Source: Hermatobates lingyangjiaoensis (lineage: Eukaryota; Arthropoda; Insecta; Hemiptera; Hermatobatidae). Taken from it: a DNA stretch of 64,000 bases. Each line of letters starts with the position of its first letter. The first letter of the stretch is position 1. The notes below the pieces were generated by a model. It was not told the DNA's origin. It did not search any database and saw only the letters and a list, made by a program, of their open reading frames with translations. Location of the stretch: assembly GCA_026182355.1 (NCBI GenBank), contig JAPFBL010000008.1, positions 1,737,501 to 1,801,500 of the forward strand. The letters run 5' to 3'. This document shows positions 10,846 through 23,983 of the stretch, in pieces. The position numbers were made by a program, and so were the translations under genes.

Positions 10846-13800
10846 ACACACTTGTTGATTTCTCCCCCCACTCACAAATACACCCACACATGTACACTTC
10901 AATCCCTGATATTGCAGTTTTCATTTTCTGTAGTAGCAGAAAAGAAACTTATTTTAATTTAACACCTAAAGTCCCGTTAGATTAGGGAAGCGTAGCAGCT
11001 TTAATTAACTCGGCTAACTTAATGAAATCGTCGCCTCTCATACAACCTGCCCCATTGTTTTCTTCCTTTTTAATTTATCTTAACTCTCTTCTGCTTAATT
11101 TGTATTCAGCTAATTTTCAGCTTGTTTTTTTTTTGCTTTAAATAAGAAACTAGGTAACATTTATTGTCTTTGAATCCCTATATTAAGACTTTGCTCTAAA
11201 TTATTCAATAGTGTCATGACAAAGGATTTACGTTAAGCTTAAAAAAAAAATGATATTCCGCTACAGCTCCATAATTTAGTGAAAATAAACCGGTTAATTG
11301 TACTAATTTAAGGTGTGAGTTATACAAATTTAAAGAATAAGAAAATAATAGGAAGAAAACAATGCTAGAGAAGGAATATCTATAATACAGTATTTATCAA
11401 CTTCTGGTATCTATCATTGGATAAATTAGTCATATTCCTAAGATTTTTTCAGTGTTTTATAAACTATAAAAGTAAATAATATCTAGTTTATAATAAATTA
11501 ACTTTATAACATCATTGTCAGGATATGATGGATGACCATTTTTATTTCATTTTCCACAAACTGCGTTAAGAATGATGTAGTTTAAGTTTGATAAGTTCTC
11601 ATTGATTGGGATATATTTAGTCAAAAGATGGTGATGTTAATTAATTTTCCTTTTTATATTGCAAACAATAACAGAAGTAACAAGTTATATCCCTTTACGA
11701 TATAATAATGGGTAAACAGGTATTATGGAAGAAACTAAGGATTCATAGGATTTCTGGTTTCGAGATCTGATTACTTCCTGTAAGAAAGCAAATAAAGATC
11801 GTATTCTTATGAAAATCCGTCATACTCTGTGAATTATTATCTTTAAGGTATGATGAATTTCTGTAATAATACCAGCTGACCCGGTGAACTTTGGTACCGC
11901 CTAACAGTCAATGAATGTCCTGTTAAATTTAGCTAAATTTCATTAGGCATTTAATTATTAACATCATAGTTGAACCGACAGACGTTGTTCAATAACGACA
12001 CTTATATGATTGCTATAATTATAACTGACATTTTAATGGACTATGGTGAGATACAAGTCAACGTGAATGCTTCGTCTGGATTGATCAGTGCTCAGTCAAA
12101 TGGTTTCCTGTCTGTTGCACCTTTGTTTCAGCTGAACGGGCTCGAGCATGAAGTTCTCTGGTCGGTTTTCAATCTTCCTTCTCGTTACTCGTTTATTTCA
12201 AATAGACTGGATCAAACATTACGTTCCCGATTGGATTCCAATCCCTCATCTCGTCTTTTGTTTGTTTTCTGAAGCCAGTGTTGCTTTTTTCTTTCCCGCT
12301 TTTGATTTAGAACGACCAAAGTTTTTTTTTTTTTTTTTTTTTTTTTTAGGAATAACTACACAGAAATAGCATTGAAATGTATTGAATATTAATTTGTTAA
12401 ACATAGAACACCAATCAAAATATTGAATTAATTATTCTATATAAATCAAATATTAAATTATTATTTCCCCTTTGCATTGGAGTTTAAAACAAAAACTTTA
12501 AGTATTAAATAAATAATTTAAAATAAATGAATTCATATATAAAGCAAACATTGTTTGTATGAACAAGTTTCATTAACTTAAATTAATTTGCGGGCATGCC
12601 TCCGACAATTTCTTGAAGTTTCGTTCCAACCGGAAAGAACGATTTAAGAATGTATAAGAGGTGACAGAAAACAAATGCATTTTTATTTACACATGATGTT
12701 TAACAACCAATGTAGTGCTAAAATATCTTGAAGAAGATGAATATGGATATGTGGATATGAATATGGATATGGAAGTCTTAATGGAAATACAGATAAAAGT
12801 CTGTTTGAAGGATTTATTGGTGAATTGAATGCTGGTCAGTTTGAGTTGTTGGGTTCTTGGAACATTGGACTTATCTCTGGAATGTTAGTATGTAAATCCA
12901 TATAGTTTTCACTATTCAGTTGAATATTAGTCTTTTCATACGTAAAGTTTGAAAATTTGTCGAAAATTTTATTTTTGTATATATAAATAGACATATAAAA
13001 TGTCTATACCTTGTAATTATAACAGTCTTAAATGTGCATTCCAGATAGACTTAGTCAATATGTTTATCGTACTAGTCTGCCAAGTCCGATCGTTTCTCGA
13101 TAAGCTGTATATTTTCTTACACCCTCTCTCAGATCTAGGATTCCTGTGTAACTTAAACACACATATAGTGAAGTGTATTCCTAATTAAATCAGTTAGCTG
13201 AAAAATCTCTCAGTCATAGAGCTTGGTATTTTAACACATTTATTCTTTTATTTCAAATAAACAAATGAAAATGTTGTAGTTTTGTTGAGTATTAAAAAGT
13301 GTATTTTTCAAATAGAGCACTTAATTTTCCTGGAAAATTATTTTTGCTGCTAAGAAACGAATATAATTAAAATATGATTGCATATTTAAAAATCTGGAGT
13401 GGGCTACACTCAACTTTACTATAACTAAATATAATATCAAACCTGTTGGGTAAGATAATGTACCATCTAGACATATTATAAATGTTTAAATGGGAGATGT
13501 ATTACCTCTTTAATTCCTGGAGGTAGTATAGATAGTGATTGAACCAGTTATCAATATATATGTCCTTATTTCTGTATATCACACAACTGATGCATATAAT
13601 ATCATATATATTAGCACAGCAGTAATAACACTTTTGTAAAGTCAAAGTGACGATATTGTGTTACGAAATAATCTCTTACAGAAGAAAATGACTTTTGTTC
13701 CTGTAACCAATGGATCTCCAACGACCAACGAATACTCCATGCACATCAGTGGACGTCGTAATTAGCAGTCCTGGACCAGAGGCCCACTACTGTTAAATTC

Positions 13801-14808
13801 TCATCCTGCATTTTTTGTTAAGGTTAGTAATCATTGTGTAAAATATCAACTAGATCCATCAAAAATTCTGGACCGAAGCACGGTAACAAGCAATGCTAAT
13901 ATGCTTACCCATCCACGCACCCACAGACATCATCAAAGAAACTTCATAAAACGACTTTTGGGACCTCAAAACATGTAATTCCGTCAAAATCTCGAGATCG
14001 AATTATTTCATGATCACTATACTGTACTTACAGTAAAGTAAAATTGGAGTGTTTTTATATTATTTGTATACTTTAATATCCAATATAAGCTGTTAATGGA
14101 GAACAATAAATTTGTTCGAATTGTTTCGTTAATCTTCCTTATGGTTGAAATGACAGCCTTGAGGAGAGTGTCCTAATTTTGAATCTTTCTTACACGAGGA
14201 CTGGGTTTATATGAAAAGAGTTTGTCTGCTACTCCATGGGGCCTGTTCTCTTGTGCTGGCTTCAAATATTCAGCATGGCGGAGCTTCTTCTGCTTTCCTA
14301 ACTCTTTATGTCTAGACCAACATTCATTTCATTATTAATACTCTATGTAGTATGGCTTAAATCCAACAAAAACTTATAAATTACTAAGCCCCTCTCATTA
14401 ATTTGTATAATTGAATGCTTACTCAGTGTTGGATTTCGGCTAGGTTTAACTCTAGCGAATTAATTATTACTGCTCAACCGGTGGTTTCGTACATTAAAAC
14501 ACAAAGGTGGAATCCAGTGCTATGGCTAATTTAGCTTCCCTCTATTCCTAATAGAACAATTTCTCGGTACAATTTATTTCTATTATCTCAATAAAATTCA
14601 AAATGTATCTTCACATTGGAATGCCTTTCATATGAAACCAGTTTTCAAAGGGATATTACTAATTGTATTAATAATTACCTCAATTCATAATAAACTACTA
14701 AGTTTGCACCCCTTCATATTCAAGTTGCAAAAAGATATTTTGTCCGTTATATCTCTTAATCAAATACTCAGTTAAATCAGTTATTAATAATATCTTAATG
14801 AAAATATA

Positions 14809-15050
14809 CTATATTTTAACATTTTTTCTTATATATGATACGAATCTCTGAGTGATACATATATAGTTGAATTGTATGGCGCATTCAATGTTTATCATAT
14901 TCATTTTAACCTCTTCATATCTTCTGCATACATTTTTCATAATTGCATCCCTTAATTGATGCAGAACTTTTCCAACACTTGGCATTATGTTCGTCGCGAC
15001 ATGTTTGAACTTGTTTTGAAATACGTATTTTACAACTTGGAAAGAAGTCA
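14809..15050 (-). mobile_element. PLE 5' module with N-terminal coding sequence (left of an inverted pair)
   Basis: Minus strand. A leader with CAAACATGTCGCGACG corresponds to the ribozyme region of the plus copy at 15055-15270. The frame then reads LHQLRDAIMKNVCRRYEEVK and MNMINIECAIQFN, the same pattern as other PLE N-termini here (alpha-helical, ending IxFN). The CUGAAGA core has been lost in this copy. Confidence 0.55.
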
Positions 15051-15054
15051 AGTG

Positions 15055-15275
15055 CTACACGAGCCTGAAGATGATTCAAGATGAATTGAAACATGTTGCG
15101 ACGAACATAACACAAAGATTCATGGGATTGCTGCATCAATTAGGAGGTGCAAAGATGAAGAAGGTATATAAAAAGTTAAAATCAAAACGATAAACACTAA
15201 ACACGGCATCCTATTTAATAAAATATATCTAAAGATTGGGCTGCTCCCAAATTACACTAATACATGTATATGAAG
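15055..15275 (+). mobile_element. PLE 5' module with hammerhead-like motif (right of an inverted pair)
   Basis: Plus strand. Hammerhead-like core CUGAAGA at 15065-15071, helix II GAUUC/GAAUU, GAA at 15088-15090, palindrome ACAUGU, U, helix I GC/GC. It is followed by LHQLGGAKMKKVYKKLKSK and, in another frame, the IGLLP-type peptide (around 15235-15265) ending near TGTATATG. It is head to head with 14809-15050. Confidence 0.6.
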
Positions 15276-15394
15276 CTTAAACCATTAGAAATATATCCTC
15301 TTATTTCTATTGCTTTTCTTTTTCCTTGTGGTTAAACTTCATCTATTGCACCACGTGTTTTTTATTGTGATTTTTCTGCATATAGATGAGTATA

Positions 15395-15580
15395 TGAGTT
15401 TCAATCTTCCTGATAACGAGGATAACAAAATATAGTAGTGAGTTTCTGTTTCATCTCTGAGTGTTCTTTGTGATAATATAGTTTATACATATATATATAA
15501 CAGTTCAAAATTAAAGATAGGTAGCACACTTTCAAACTCAAATTTTTGGGCAATCCATCTTCAGGAGAAAAGAAAAAGGG
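15395..15580. mobile_element. Two PLE leader modules converging on a TA array
   Basis: Plus strand 15405-15485 carries CCTGATAACGAGG followed by AAATATAGTAGTGAG, the same module as at 17687 and 63104. Minus strand 15575-15505 carries TCCTGAAGATGGATTGCCC then AAAATT, related to 44095-44130. Both run into TATATATA at 15488-15502. The minus-strand one is in the right place to be the 3' end of the PLE at 16072-17232. Confidence 0.5.
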
Positions 15581-16071
15581 AGACTAAGCACGTTGTACAC
15601 TAAAGGCTAGTAACCGATACGGCAACCCCAGTTCATTATCTGTACATTGATATATTCCTCCGACAATCTTTCTAGTTTTCTTATATGAATTTTATATCCC
15701 TAAGGTACTAATAACACAAGTTCTCCGAACGTTATATTTTTATACACTAACATGTTTTGGACATCTTGACCACTTCAGAGTAAGATAAAAAAAAATAACT
15801 GTAATAACTATGTCTACATAAATTAATAATTTATAACGTTATTCACATTTTATCTCTAAATGAACACTCTATATGCATAACTGATAATTTGCCTTCAGGC
15901 GGAAGGCTACAATATGGTTTCACTATATCACTTGCCAGGCATCCAGCCTGGTGTTTCAAATTTCCCTAATGAGTTTGTACCTGCAATGGATCTGCTGGGG
16001 CCTGCCTTGTTATTTCATTATTAGTCGATTTAGAATAAAGTTTCAGCGTCCTGGTAAATTCTGCTCTCTGG

Positions 16072-17232
16072 TTATTCCTTCAGTTTGAGGAATTCTACTA
16101 TCTGTAGTCTATTATGATAATATTCTTGGTACAACATTTCCTTGTTTTTTACAAGCACTTCACGAGTGATTTTGATTTGATGTTCCTTTAAAGTGTACTC
16201 TTTTGGGACTCCTGCAGCTAAATGCATGGTAAGTCTTTTTGAGATGGTTGTTGTGGTTGAACCAATGTATTTAGAATTTAGGATATCACAGTTTCCTATT
16301 TGACAATTATATTGGTGAACTACAATGGCTCGCTGGAGTTGTAGTTTCAAATGTAGGTTGTACTTTATGATCAAATTGTTTGTATTACCACTATTATAAT
16401 ATATACTGATTTTAAACTGGCCTTCGGTTTTAAAACATTTGCATTGTATTTAATTATGGTCTCCAATATCCTGTCGCCTACTTTGTATGCCTTTGAAGAC
16501 TGCTTGAAGCTACCTTTCTGTAGCAAATGGTATGACTTGTCCCTTTATCGGTAGTATTTGAATTCTCGTGCTGAACTGTGTCCTTCTGTTTATGTATTGT
16601 TGAAGAATATTGTCAAATTTCCGATTGCTCTATCCACTGTTAATCATTACTTGTTTGATATTTTTTATAGTTCGGTGAAACGTGACCCAATTGGAAGACG
16701 TTTTATACGCTCTGTGAATTAGTGCTTTGATAGTTCCATCTTTATATCTGTCAGGACACTCACTACATGCGTTTAAATGAGTACCACTGTGAGTGGTTTA
16801 ACATAAACTGAAGTTTGAAATTCATCGTCACATTCTTTTACTGTCATATCCAGAAAATTCATCATTTTGTTTCTGCTGGTTTCATGTGTAAATTTTAACA
16901 CTGAGGCAGTTTCAAATAACGCCTTTAGTTTATCAATCAGTTGAACATTATCTACTATAATAAGCGAGTCATCAACATATCTGCAATAAAGACATGACTT
17001 GCATACTGAATGCTGAGTCGTAACTCTATTTTCTAGGTGGCTCATATAGTAATCAGTGGTGATCCCATGGCCACTCCATTTATTTGATAATACAGGATTC
17101 CATCAATATGTCTAAGTAAATTTTTTGTTGTACACGCTCTTAGTAGCTTCTCTATAATGGATATTTTGAAAAGGGGAGGTGGCACAGAAGAATGGTTATA
17201 TGCTGAATAATCATAGGTACGTGTAATCAAGG
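16072..17232 (-). pseudogene. Penelope-like retroelement, 5'-truncated and frameshifted: RT fragment plus GIY-YIG endonuclease
   Basis: Minus strand. The segment 17230-17042 ends in the RT motif INGVAMGSPL. The segment 17045-16773, in another frame, carries the catalytic YRYVDD-type motif (CRYVDDSLIIV) and NFLDMTV. The segment 16374-16072 holds the GIY-YIG endonuclease region, with a Cys-containing YNCQIGNCD, then SKYIGSTTTTISKRLTMH, and HQIKITRE to a stop. RT with a C-terminal GIY-YIG domain is diagnostic of EN+ PLEs. An indel just after motif B (near 17045) and stops between 16770 and 16380 break the frame. The 5' part, including RT motif A, is missing, since the sequence abuts a TA-rich stretch at 17232. 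The 3' flank below 16072 leads to a hammerhead-like module at 15530-15570. It copies itself by target-primed reverse transcription when intact; this copy is dead. Confidence 0.85.
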
Positions 17233-17763
17233 AAATTTATTTAAATATATATATTATATACCATGATTACACAATAAGCACGTGAAACTGCACGTGACTC
17301 TGACGCATATCGCTTGTTAACGTCGAAAGATTTTAGTCTTTTTTTTCTCATTTCTTATTGTGGTTTGAATATTTATATAACGAGATTTCACAATAAACTC
17401 GTGAAATAACAATCAATGATCAAATCACAATATGAATTGGGAAAACAAAACAAAGATCTTTCAACCGTAACAAGCGGTTTTTGTCAAAGTCAAGAACCGA
17501 ACTGGAACCCAGTTCCAGTATATGTATATATATAAAGATTTCACATGGGTTTTTACTTGTTTAACGACGTTTGACGAGTCACATGACTCTGACCAAGACA
17601 GCTTGTTACGATTGAAAGATCTTAGTCTTGTTTTCCCATTTAATATTGTGGTTTGATCATTGATTGTTTGTAAGGATGACATCTATTCCTGACGACGAGG
17701 GCATCAAAATATAGTAGTGAGTTCAGTGATATCTTTTCTGTGTGCTCTTTTGAAAATACTAGT

Positions 17764-17770
<7 letters not shown>
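17233..17770. mobile_element. Cluster of AGATCT-family PLE hammerhead modules in both orientations
   Basis: Plus strand: 17305-17365 (GACTCTGACGC, TCGAAAGATTTTAGTC) and 17573-17660 (GACTCTGACCA, AGATCT, T, AGTC). Minus strand: 17405-17505 (degraded core). At 17687-17763 there is a different module (CTGACGACGAGG, AAATATAGTAGTGAG) that leads into the TA/TG array. All share the tail ending TTGTGGTTTGATCATTGATT. Copies differ at core positions, so most are probably inactive. Confidence 0.55.
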
Positions 17771-17825
<55 letters not shown>

Positions 17826-17836
17826 TGTGTGTGTAT
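17764..17836 (+). repeat. Compound (TA)n(TG)n microsatellite
   Basis: TA units 17764-17788 followed by TG units to 17834. It lies at the downstream end of a PLE leader module (17687-17763). Confidence 0.95.
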
Positions 17837-19594
17837 GTTATTCAAAAAAAACCTTTTACTGGTTGGAAATATAAACGATTCTCAGTGGAAACCAGCGATA
17901 GCAAGAAGGAGAAAAAAAACAAAAAAGGGTACTGCATGGAGACTTGAACCTGTTCGTGAGGATAGTTTTCTGACTGTTATGGTGGTATGTACATCTCGCT
18001 AACCTCTTTGCAATGAAAGTTGGTGTTTCAGCGGAGAGGAGTTTGTTGTTACGTCGTTAAGGAGTTCATCAAGTGAAGCTTGAAGGATCGAAAGGAATCA
18101 CTGATTGATTATGAGAAAATCATAATTTTGTTTAAATAAACATAAGTTGTGTTGGAAAAAGTGGAGCATTTAGATGTAATTTATCTCGAATCATATTAGA
18201 TTGGATTAATCGGCTAGGGCCTAAGCTTAAAAAGATATATCAGTAACTGAATAATGATTACGGTTTCATGCATTACATTATTTTGAAAAAAGAAATAAGA
18301 CGATAGGGAGGAAATAGAATAAGAGAAAGGATGTAGGGTGGGGGTGAAATGAGACAGGAATGGTGGGAGCACTCAGGTGCATTGTGCACTCTTGTCAGCA
18401 CTCCGGTCTTTCTATATACATTCAACGCTACCTATTGTCGTTGCCACTCAATACGGAGCGCCCACCTCCAAACTCCTATCCATTTCCTCTTCACTTCTAC
18501 ATGACGTCTTTCTCCTCCTATCAATAACAAACGCCATCTTACTCATTAAAGTAATATACAGTCAGGTGCCTAGTCATGGTCAGACATTGCCACAGCGGAT
18601 CAATCGAAACATTTTAAGTGGAAAATAACTACCAAAAATACTCGTTAAAATGCCTAGTTACCAGTGTGAAAGCGTCTGTTAAAAAAAAATAGTGGTATAC
18701 AAGAAAAATAAATATGTCTCTTTTTATTATACCTCATATACACCTCACTGTACCTCATATAAGATTGTAGTTGTTAGTATTATGCATAATTGTATTTGTT
18801 AGCATTTAATAAAATGTACTTCTTAGTACCATATCGAACATTGTACTTGTTAGTACAGTATGAGTTGTTTGTACTTAGTAAGTTTTCTGCTACCAAACTA
18901 TTTGAAGACTTTTCTCTCTAGTCTATTCGATGAGTGACTCATAGCAAAATGTGTGACTCTTTTGTTATTTCACAGACAGACTTTTTTTTTAGCTAACCAT
19001 ATAGAGGGATTGATTTTATATCCAGAATTCTATGTTATAGTCCATTTAATTTAATTAATGTAGAGATTTTTGACGAGTATCCTAAATTGCAAAGAATAGG
19101 TAAAGTTTTAATTTGTTTCCATAAGACATAATTAAAAATCTAGGAATAGCAAACATTCATACATATTATCTAATTCTAATGATCAAAAAGATCAACGCAG
19201 CCTATCAATCCACTTTGATCATTTTTAATGCTTTTATTATAGGAAAAACTTGACATTCTCTAAGAGTCGTTCTAAGAGTGGTTGAGTGAATCTTACGGTT
19301 GATTTTGTAATTCTGGAACATTAACTTAATGATGTTGCCTACAGTGACACACCTAAGAAGACACTATTGAGGGATGGATTTTGAAAAGTTGTTTAAGTCA
19401 ATAAGTGTCAGACTCTCATTTAACAACTAAACGGTTTTTATGGTTTCACTCGAAAATATTTGAAGGTCACTTTGTTGGTTCGGTAAGGTCATTTACTAGA
19501 GTGAAAAGGGCGCAAGAACAGAGAAATTTAACCGCAGTTGATTGTGGTTCAAGTATGTTTGACTAATATTAGAAATAAAAAAAACCGTATTACC

Positions 19595-19835
19595 TCGTAA
19601 GTTGATATCGGAGATGTTGGAGCGCTTTCGGATCTTGTCCATCTTCGTTCGCAACTAATCTATGGGGCTATTGTCAAGGGGTTTTATAGTCGTGTCCACT
19701 GCTGTCTAGATATTGTTATTTCATCTTATGCCGTTATTTTTGAATTTATTTAATTATTATCTAGTCTAATTTTTTTATAGTTCTTTTTATCGTCATATTG
19801 TCCGTCCAGTCTTCTTTTTATTTTTGTTAGTGGTT
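19595..19835 (-). mobile_element. 3' flank of the 19836-20312 PLE with a degraded hammerhead-like motif
   Basis: Minus strand, immediately downstream of the GIY-YIG stop. Around 19665-19615 it reads CGAAGA, U, helix II GGA...UCC, GAA, the palindrome AGCGCU, then C. This is the layout of the other PLE hammerheads in the window, but with the first core bases changed. PLEs are known to carry hammerhead motifs in their terminal repeats, so this is the expected place. Confidence 0.5.
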
Positions 19836-20312
19836 TTAATAGATATCGGATTGGTGGTTTATCTGTTCGTTTATTAAATTACCCGATTTTTTATGTTTAT
19901 AAATTTCTAGTTGTTCTATTATATTAAGTCTCTGTCCTTTCTGTCCCGTCTTCAGTAAGTCCATTGAGTTTTCTAAGCTGTCAGGTTCGTGTCCGTGTTT
20001 GGTTACGTCATTTGCGAAATTAGATTTATTTGTATTATTTAAATACTCTTTAAGATGTTCTTTGAATCTTTGTTTTAGGGTTCTTCCCGTTTGTCCTACA
20101 TATATTTGATTACAGTCTTTACATTTTAATTTATATATTCCGCTTTTTTCGAATTTATTAGTTGTATTTTCCGTGGAGCAAACTAATATTTGATTTATAG
20201 AATTATTAGTTTTATACCCTACCTTTACATTGTACCGTTTAAGTAAGTTCGCGATTTTACAACTAATATCTCCTATGCACGTTATAGACGCGTATTTATT
20301 ATTATTAGACCT
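19836..20312 (-). pseudogene. Penelope-like retroelement, C-terminal fragment with GIY-YIG endonuclease
   Basis: Minus-strand open stretch of 158 codons ending at a stop at 19836. It reads ASITCIGDISCKIANLLKRY, then a linker, then KSGIYKLKCKDC, the GIY-YIG core NQIYVGQTGRTLKQRFKEH, and VTKHGHEPD. This is the typical C-terminus of an EN+ PLE, with a GIY-YIG nuclease (the YVG and following TGRT-Lx-RF residues) and the preceding Cys-x2-Cys. A stop at 20313 and no recognisable RT upstream show that it is 5'-truncated. It belongs to a different PLE family from 16072-17232, judged by its endonuclease wording. Confidence 0.85.
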
Positions 20313-21864
20313 TTAATGATTATTTATTTTGTTCGTTCTGTTTGTTAAAATTTTATTGATTAACAATATGCATGTATTTATGTTTGACTACTTAGTTTTT
20401 CATAATGACCGCTTGTTGATATGGTTGCTCGTGATGTTGGTCACATATAAAACAATACAGCTACTAAATATTAAATAAGTAAAGCATTCTTTTTTTGTGT
20501 GTTTATAAAAAGAAATAATGATTAAAAGATGTTTTTGGTAAAGATTTTTCTAATTTAAGTAAACAAAAGAAATGACTTGTGGGAGATGAAAGGTAATAAT
20601 GACGATGAGCAGTAAACGTTGATTGCGGTTGTGATGTTTTCGCCGGTTATTGGCAAGTCTTGGCAGAGCAGAGGATTTCACAATAAACTTGAGTTTTATG
20701 CGCATCGTTAACTTGACCTCAGAGGCCAAGCAATGAAAGCAAGTTCCTGTCAAACTCGTTTTTACTGCAACAGTAACGTCTTCTCCTCCCACCCCTCTGC
20801 ATCACAAAACTTTATTTTAAATTAAAAAATAATAACGCTTTCATTTCACTTGCCGTAATTAAATTTTAATCTCTTTTTTTTTAATTGGAATTTAATTAAA
20901 AACTTTACCTTCTCGTTAATTGGAATTATAAAGGAAAGATATCTTGTTGTGTCACATTCTTGATTGATCCAATCATTTACAGATATTTAACTGACATCGT
21001 ACAAAGTTAACCGTAAACTTTATTGTACCTGACAATGGTAATAAATATTCTAATTAATTGGTCTCTTAATAATGAAAGCCACCCAGCAACAAAGTTATGA
21101 GGGTCAAGGTTGATTGTCTTGGCCACAGAGTTGCTTGTTCATTTCTTTTTCCCCTTGTTGTTTGTGGTGTCCAGGTACTGTATGGCTAGCTGTTAGAAAT
21201 GGTTTTATGGATATGTTTAGATGCCATGTGTGGTTTTTTGAGGAGTTAGCAACTCTAAATGATGTTAAATTTATTACGAAAAAAAATCTTAAACAGCTTG
21301 CGCTTAATTTTACTTTAATAAAACAGATTATTAGAAAAAGTTATTAGCAAGTTTAATTACTTAATTTTGTTTAAATCGATTGTTTCTTTTACTAACAACA
21401 ATAGTTAGTTAACTAACTAACAAACAAAAATGTTAGTTAGTGTTTATATCTAGAAAAGTTGGTAATTACAATATATTTTATCCTATGGTTATGTAACTTC
21501 ATGATCTTAATTATCTTAAGTACATAAATAAAATTGTATTTTAACTGTGCATTTTGAAATAGGTGTTTGGAACAAAATTTGTCCAAAATTTTAATTCCTA
21601 AATAATAACTGAGTATTCGTTAATTTTTTCTTTGATAAGTTTCTATCCTTATTACTGAAAAGACATTTATTCGCGTCCGAATGAAATGAAACTAGCGTTT
21701 AGCGGAGAGCAACAACCGAATAATCAGGCTTATCTGGGCCAAGCAAAGGAAAGTGGTCTTTGATTATGTTTGTATCAGCTGAGAAAAAAAATGTTAACTA
21801 TTACAGGTGCCTACTTGCAGGATAAGCAGTCTACATGTTATAAAATATATATCATAAGCAAAAA

Positions 21865-22300
21865 CTACAGCTCATCATATATTACTATCTTTTCCAAAAA
21901 TTCTGGATCATTTTTCATTGAATATGCCAGTACAATAATTTTTGTGGGCTTCTTGTTTTTCAAACGTGAAATCTGTAAGCACCATTTTGGCACACATTTT
22001 GCATGTACAATTCTCTGAACAGGGCCTTTATCAATTACTATAGTTTTATCAAAATTTACAAATAATTCACCGATAGTATCTACCATTTTTGACATAGAAG
22101 AGTGACGCTGGGGTGAGCCCCATCTTGAAAGTCTTCTCGACTATCTTCAATCCTCTTTAAACACCCAAAACGTATGCACATCATAAAAATTATCGCTACA
22201 CATTTTTTTTTCTGTCTGTAAGTTTCATCAGCCGTTTTTCGAAATTTCATGTATAATTTCCCAAAAATTCGTTTGTCTATCGTTACGTTTGCAATGATTT
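21865..22300 (-). pseudogene. Tc1/mariner-type transposase remnant (N-terminal half)
   Basis: Minus strand. In one frame: KLYMKFRKTADETYRQ and CLKRIEDSREDFQDGAHPS. After a frameshift: GELFVNF, VQRIVHAKCVPKWCLQISR, and NDPEFLEKIVIYDEL. This follows the mariner transposase order: an N-terminal helix-turn-helix with KTATETY-like and FKEGREDxxDD-like blocks, then the linker KVPKWL-like block, then DPEFLxKIxTGDE with the first catalytic Asp of the DDE/D triad. It stops right there, so the catalytic core is lost. An old, dead cut-and-paste transposon. Confidence 0.7.
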
Positions 22301-23491
22301 TTTGTCAATGAAATAGCTATCATAATTGTCCGTACAGAATAAGAACCAACTGATTTGTTTACAGAAGCGAGCGCCACGTCATTCAAAGGAGAAGGCTTCA
22401 CGACAATCAGTTGTCGGTTATTGGTGTTTAGCGCTTGCACACTTCTTCTGCAGCAGCATCAAACAGGTTATTTAAGAGCAACACGTTATATATCATATTG
22501 GTTCAATGTTATACTTATAATTTTAGTTGACTAATACCATACAGGGTGTTTCTGTCTGCTTGCTTAAGGTCCCTTAGTTATGAATGGTCATTAATTCAGC
22601 AAGCTTTGTTTACAGTTTTGGAAGATTAAACCTGTTAAGCGATTATAATGTTAAGTAATAAGATGTCACAGTCAATCATTCAGTGAATTGGTTTTACGTT
22701 TTTCTATAAAATCGTAGAGAGATATCCTTTCAAATAAGTTGTTAAAATGACTACTGAGTAAAAAATAATTAACTTTTGAGTACTGTATGTAAGAGAAAGG
22801 AAATGCCCATTTGAGTAGATTCTATTATTAAGACGTAAATGAACTGAAATAATTGCAGTAGAAGAAGCTGAAGTCGGATTCTGCTGGTTGAAGGGTCTTT
22901 GACCTGATGTAATTACCCTTTTACCTTTGAAGGGGTTACTTTTGTTCTAGTCCTAGAAATGAGTACATCTTTGAAGAATGAAATTGAGAGGGTACAGTAA
23001 TTAGAAGAAAGGTCCTAAGTGGGATGTAAAGATGAAGGTTGAAAAGTAGAGCTCAACGAACAAGTAACCAACTAGTACAAAGCTCAGTGAAGTTCTTCCG
23101 TAATTTCCTATTCAAGGTACTCTGCCTAACCAGTCTTATTCAATAAACTGTGCCATCGTTTTATACCAAATGCATAAAGTTACCAATATCAAATAGTAAG
23201 TAATAATTTCAATATGGTTATTTGATATAAAACTTAAAATTTAAATGTTGTTAATATTATGACTAATATGCAGAATCCTGTATAAAAAGTGCGAGTGTGT
23301 TTGTCTAAGTATGCCTGCTAGTGTGTATGGTTGTGCATATCAGCTGATATTAATATCATATACACTTCCTATTTTATTGTATGAGTTGGAAGGTGGTATG
23401 ATGGACATTGGTATGTGAATTACTCATTCATCAGTCTTAGATTTTGGGTGCTGGATAAATCGATCAAGTCAATGTAAAGTAGGCCGTAGAC

Positions 23492-23983
23492 CAGTGGTGG
23501 ACAATTATTTTGACTATCGGGCCACATTAACTTTAAAATTTGACAGCTGGGCTATTTCAGCACAAGATACAAAATAAAAAACAGCATTAGTTAACAGTAC
23601 GCATTAAACAAAAACAAAAAAAGTAATTGAATTATAAACGTACTCTTTTATTGAGAACAGTGTTGTTGATCACAAATTTTAAATATAGCATCAAAGTCTG
23701 GGGCAATATCAGAACAGATCTGAGATATTCATCACCCATCTGGCATCTTTAGATTTTTTGTTAGTATTTATCACACTTAAATTATCTGACCAGTAAAAGA
23801 AGAACGAAAGCTGAAAGTGTGATACTGGAAGACCTGATGTTGAAATGTACTTCATTGCGAGTCAAAATAAAATTAATATAATCATTTACATCAAACCTAA
23901 ATCATGTACCAATCTTCGGTGGGCTGGATTCAAAAGACCAAAGGGCCGGATGTGGTCCGCGGGCTCTAGTTTGCCCACCCCTG
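23492..23983. mobile_element. Non-autonomous hAT-type MITE (492 bp) with imperfect 8-bp target duplication
   Basis: Left end CAGTGGTGGACAATTATTTT with GGGCCACATT, right end GGATGTGGTCCGCGGGC with TTTGCCCACCCCTG. The termini are inverted repeats of the CAGxGGTGGxCAAA kind found in many animal hAT elements. Flanks are CCGTAGAC (23484-23491) and GAGTAGAC (23984-23991), six of eight matching, as expected for an aged hAT duplication. There is no transposase inside. Confidence 0.8.

Noticed and set aside
11970..12370. 100-codon plus-strand frame and the preceding GCTGACCCGGTGAACTTTGG phrase
   Set aside because: The phrase reminds me of a dispersed arthropod repeat, but I cannot name the family or define ends; the protein resembles nothing I know.
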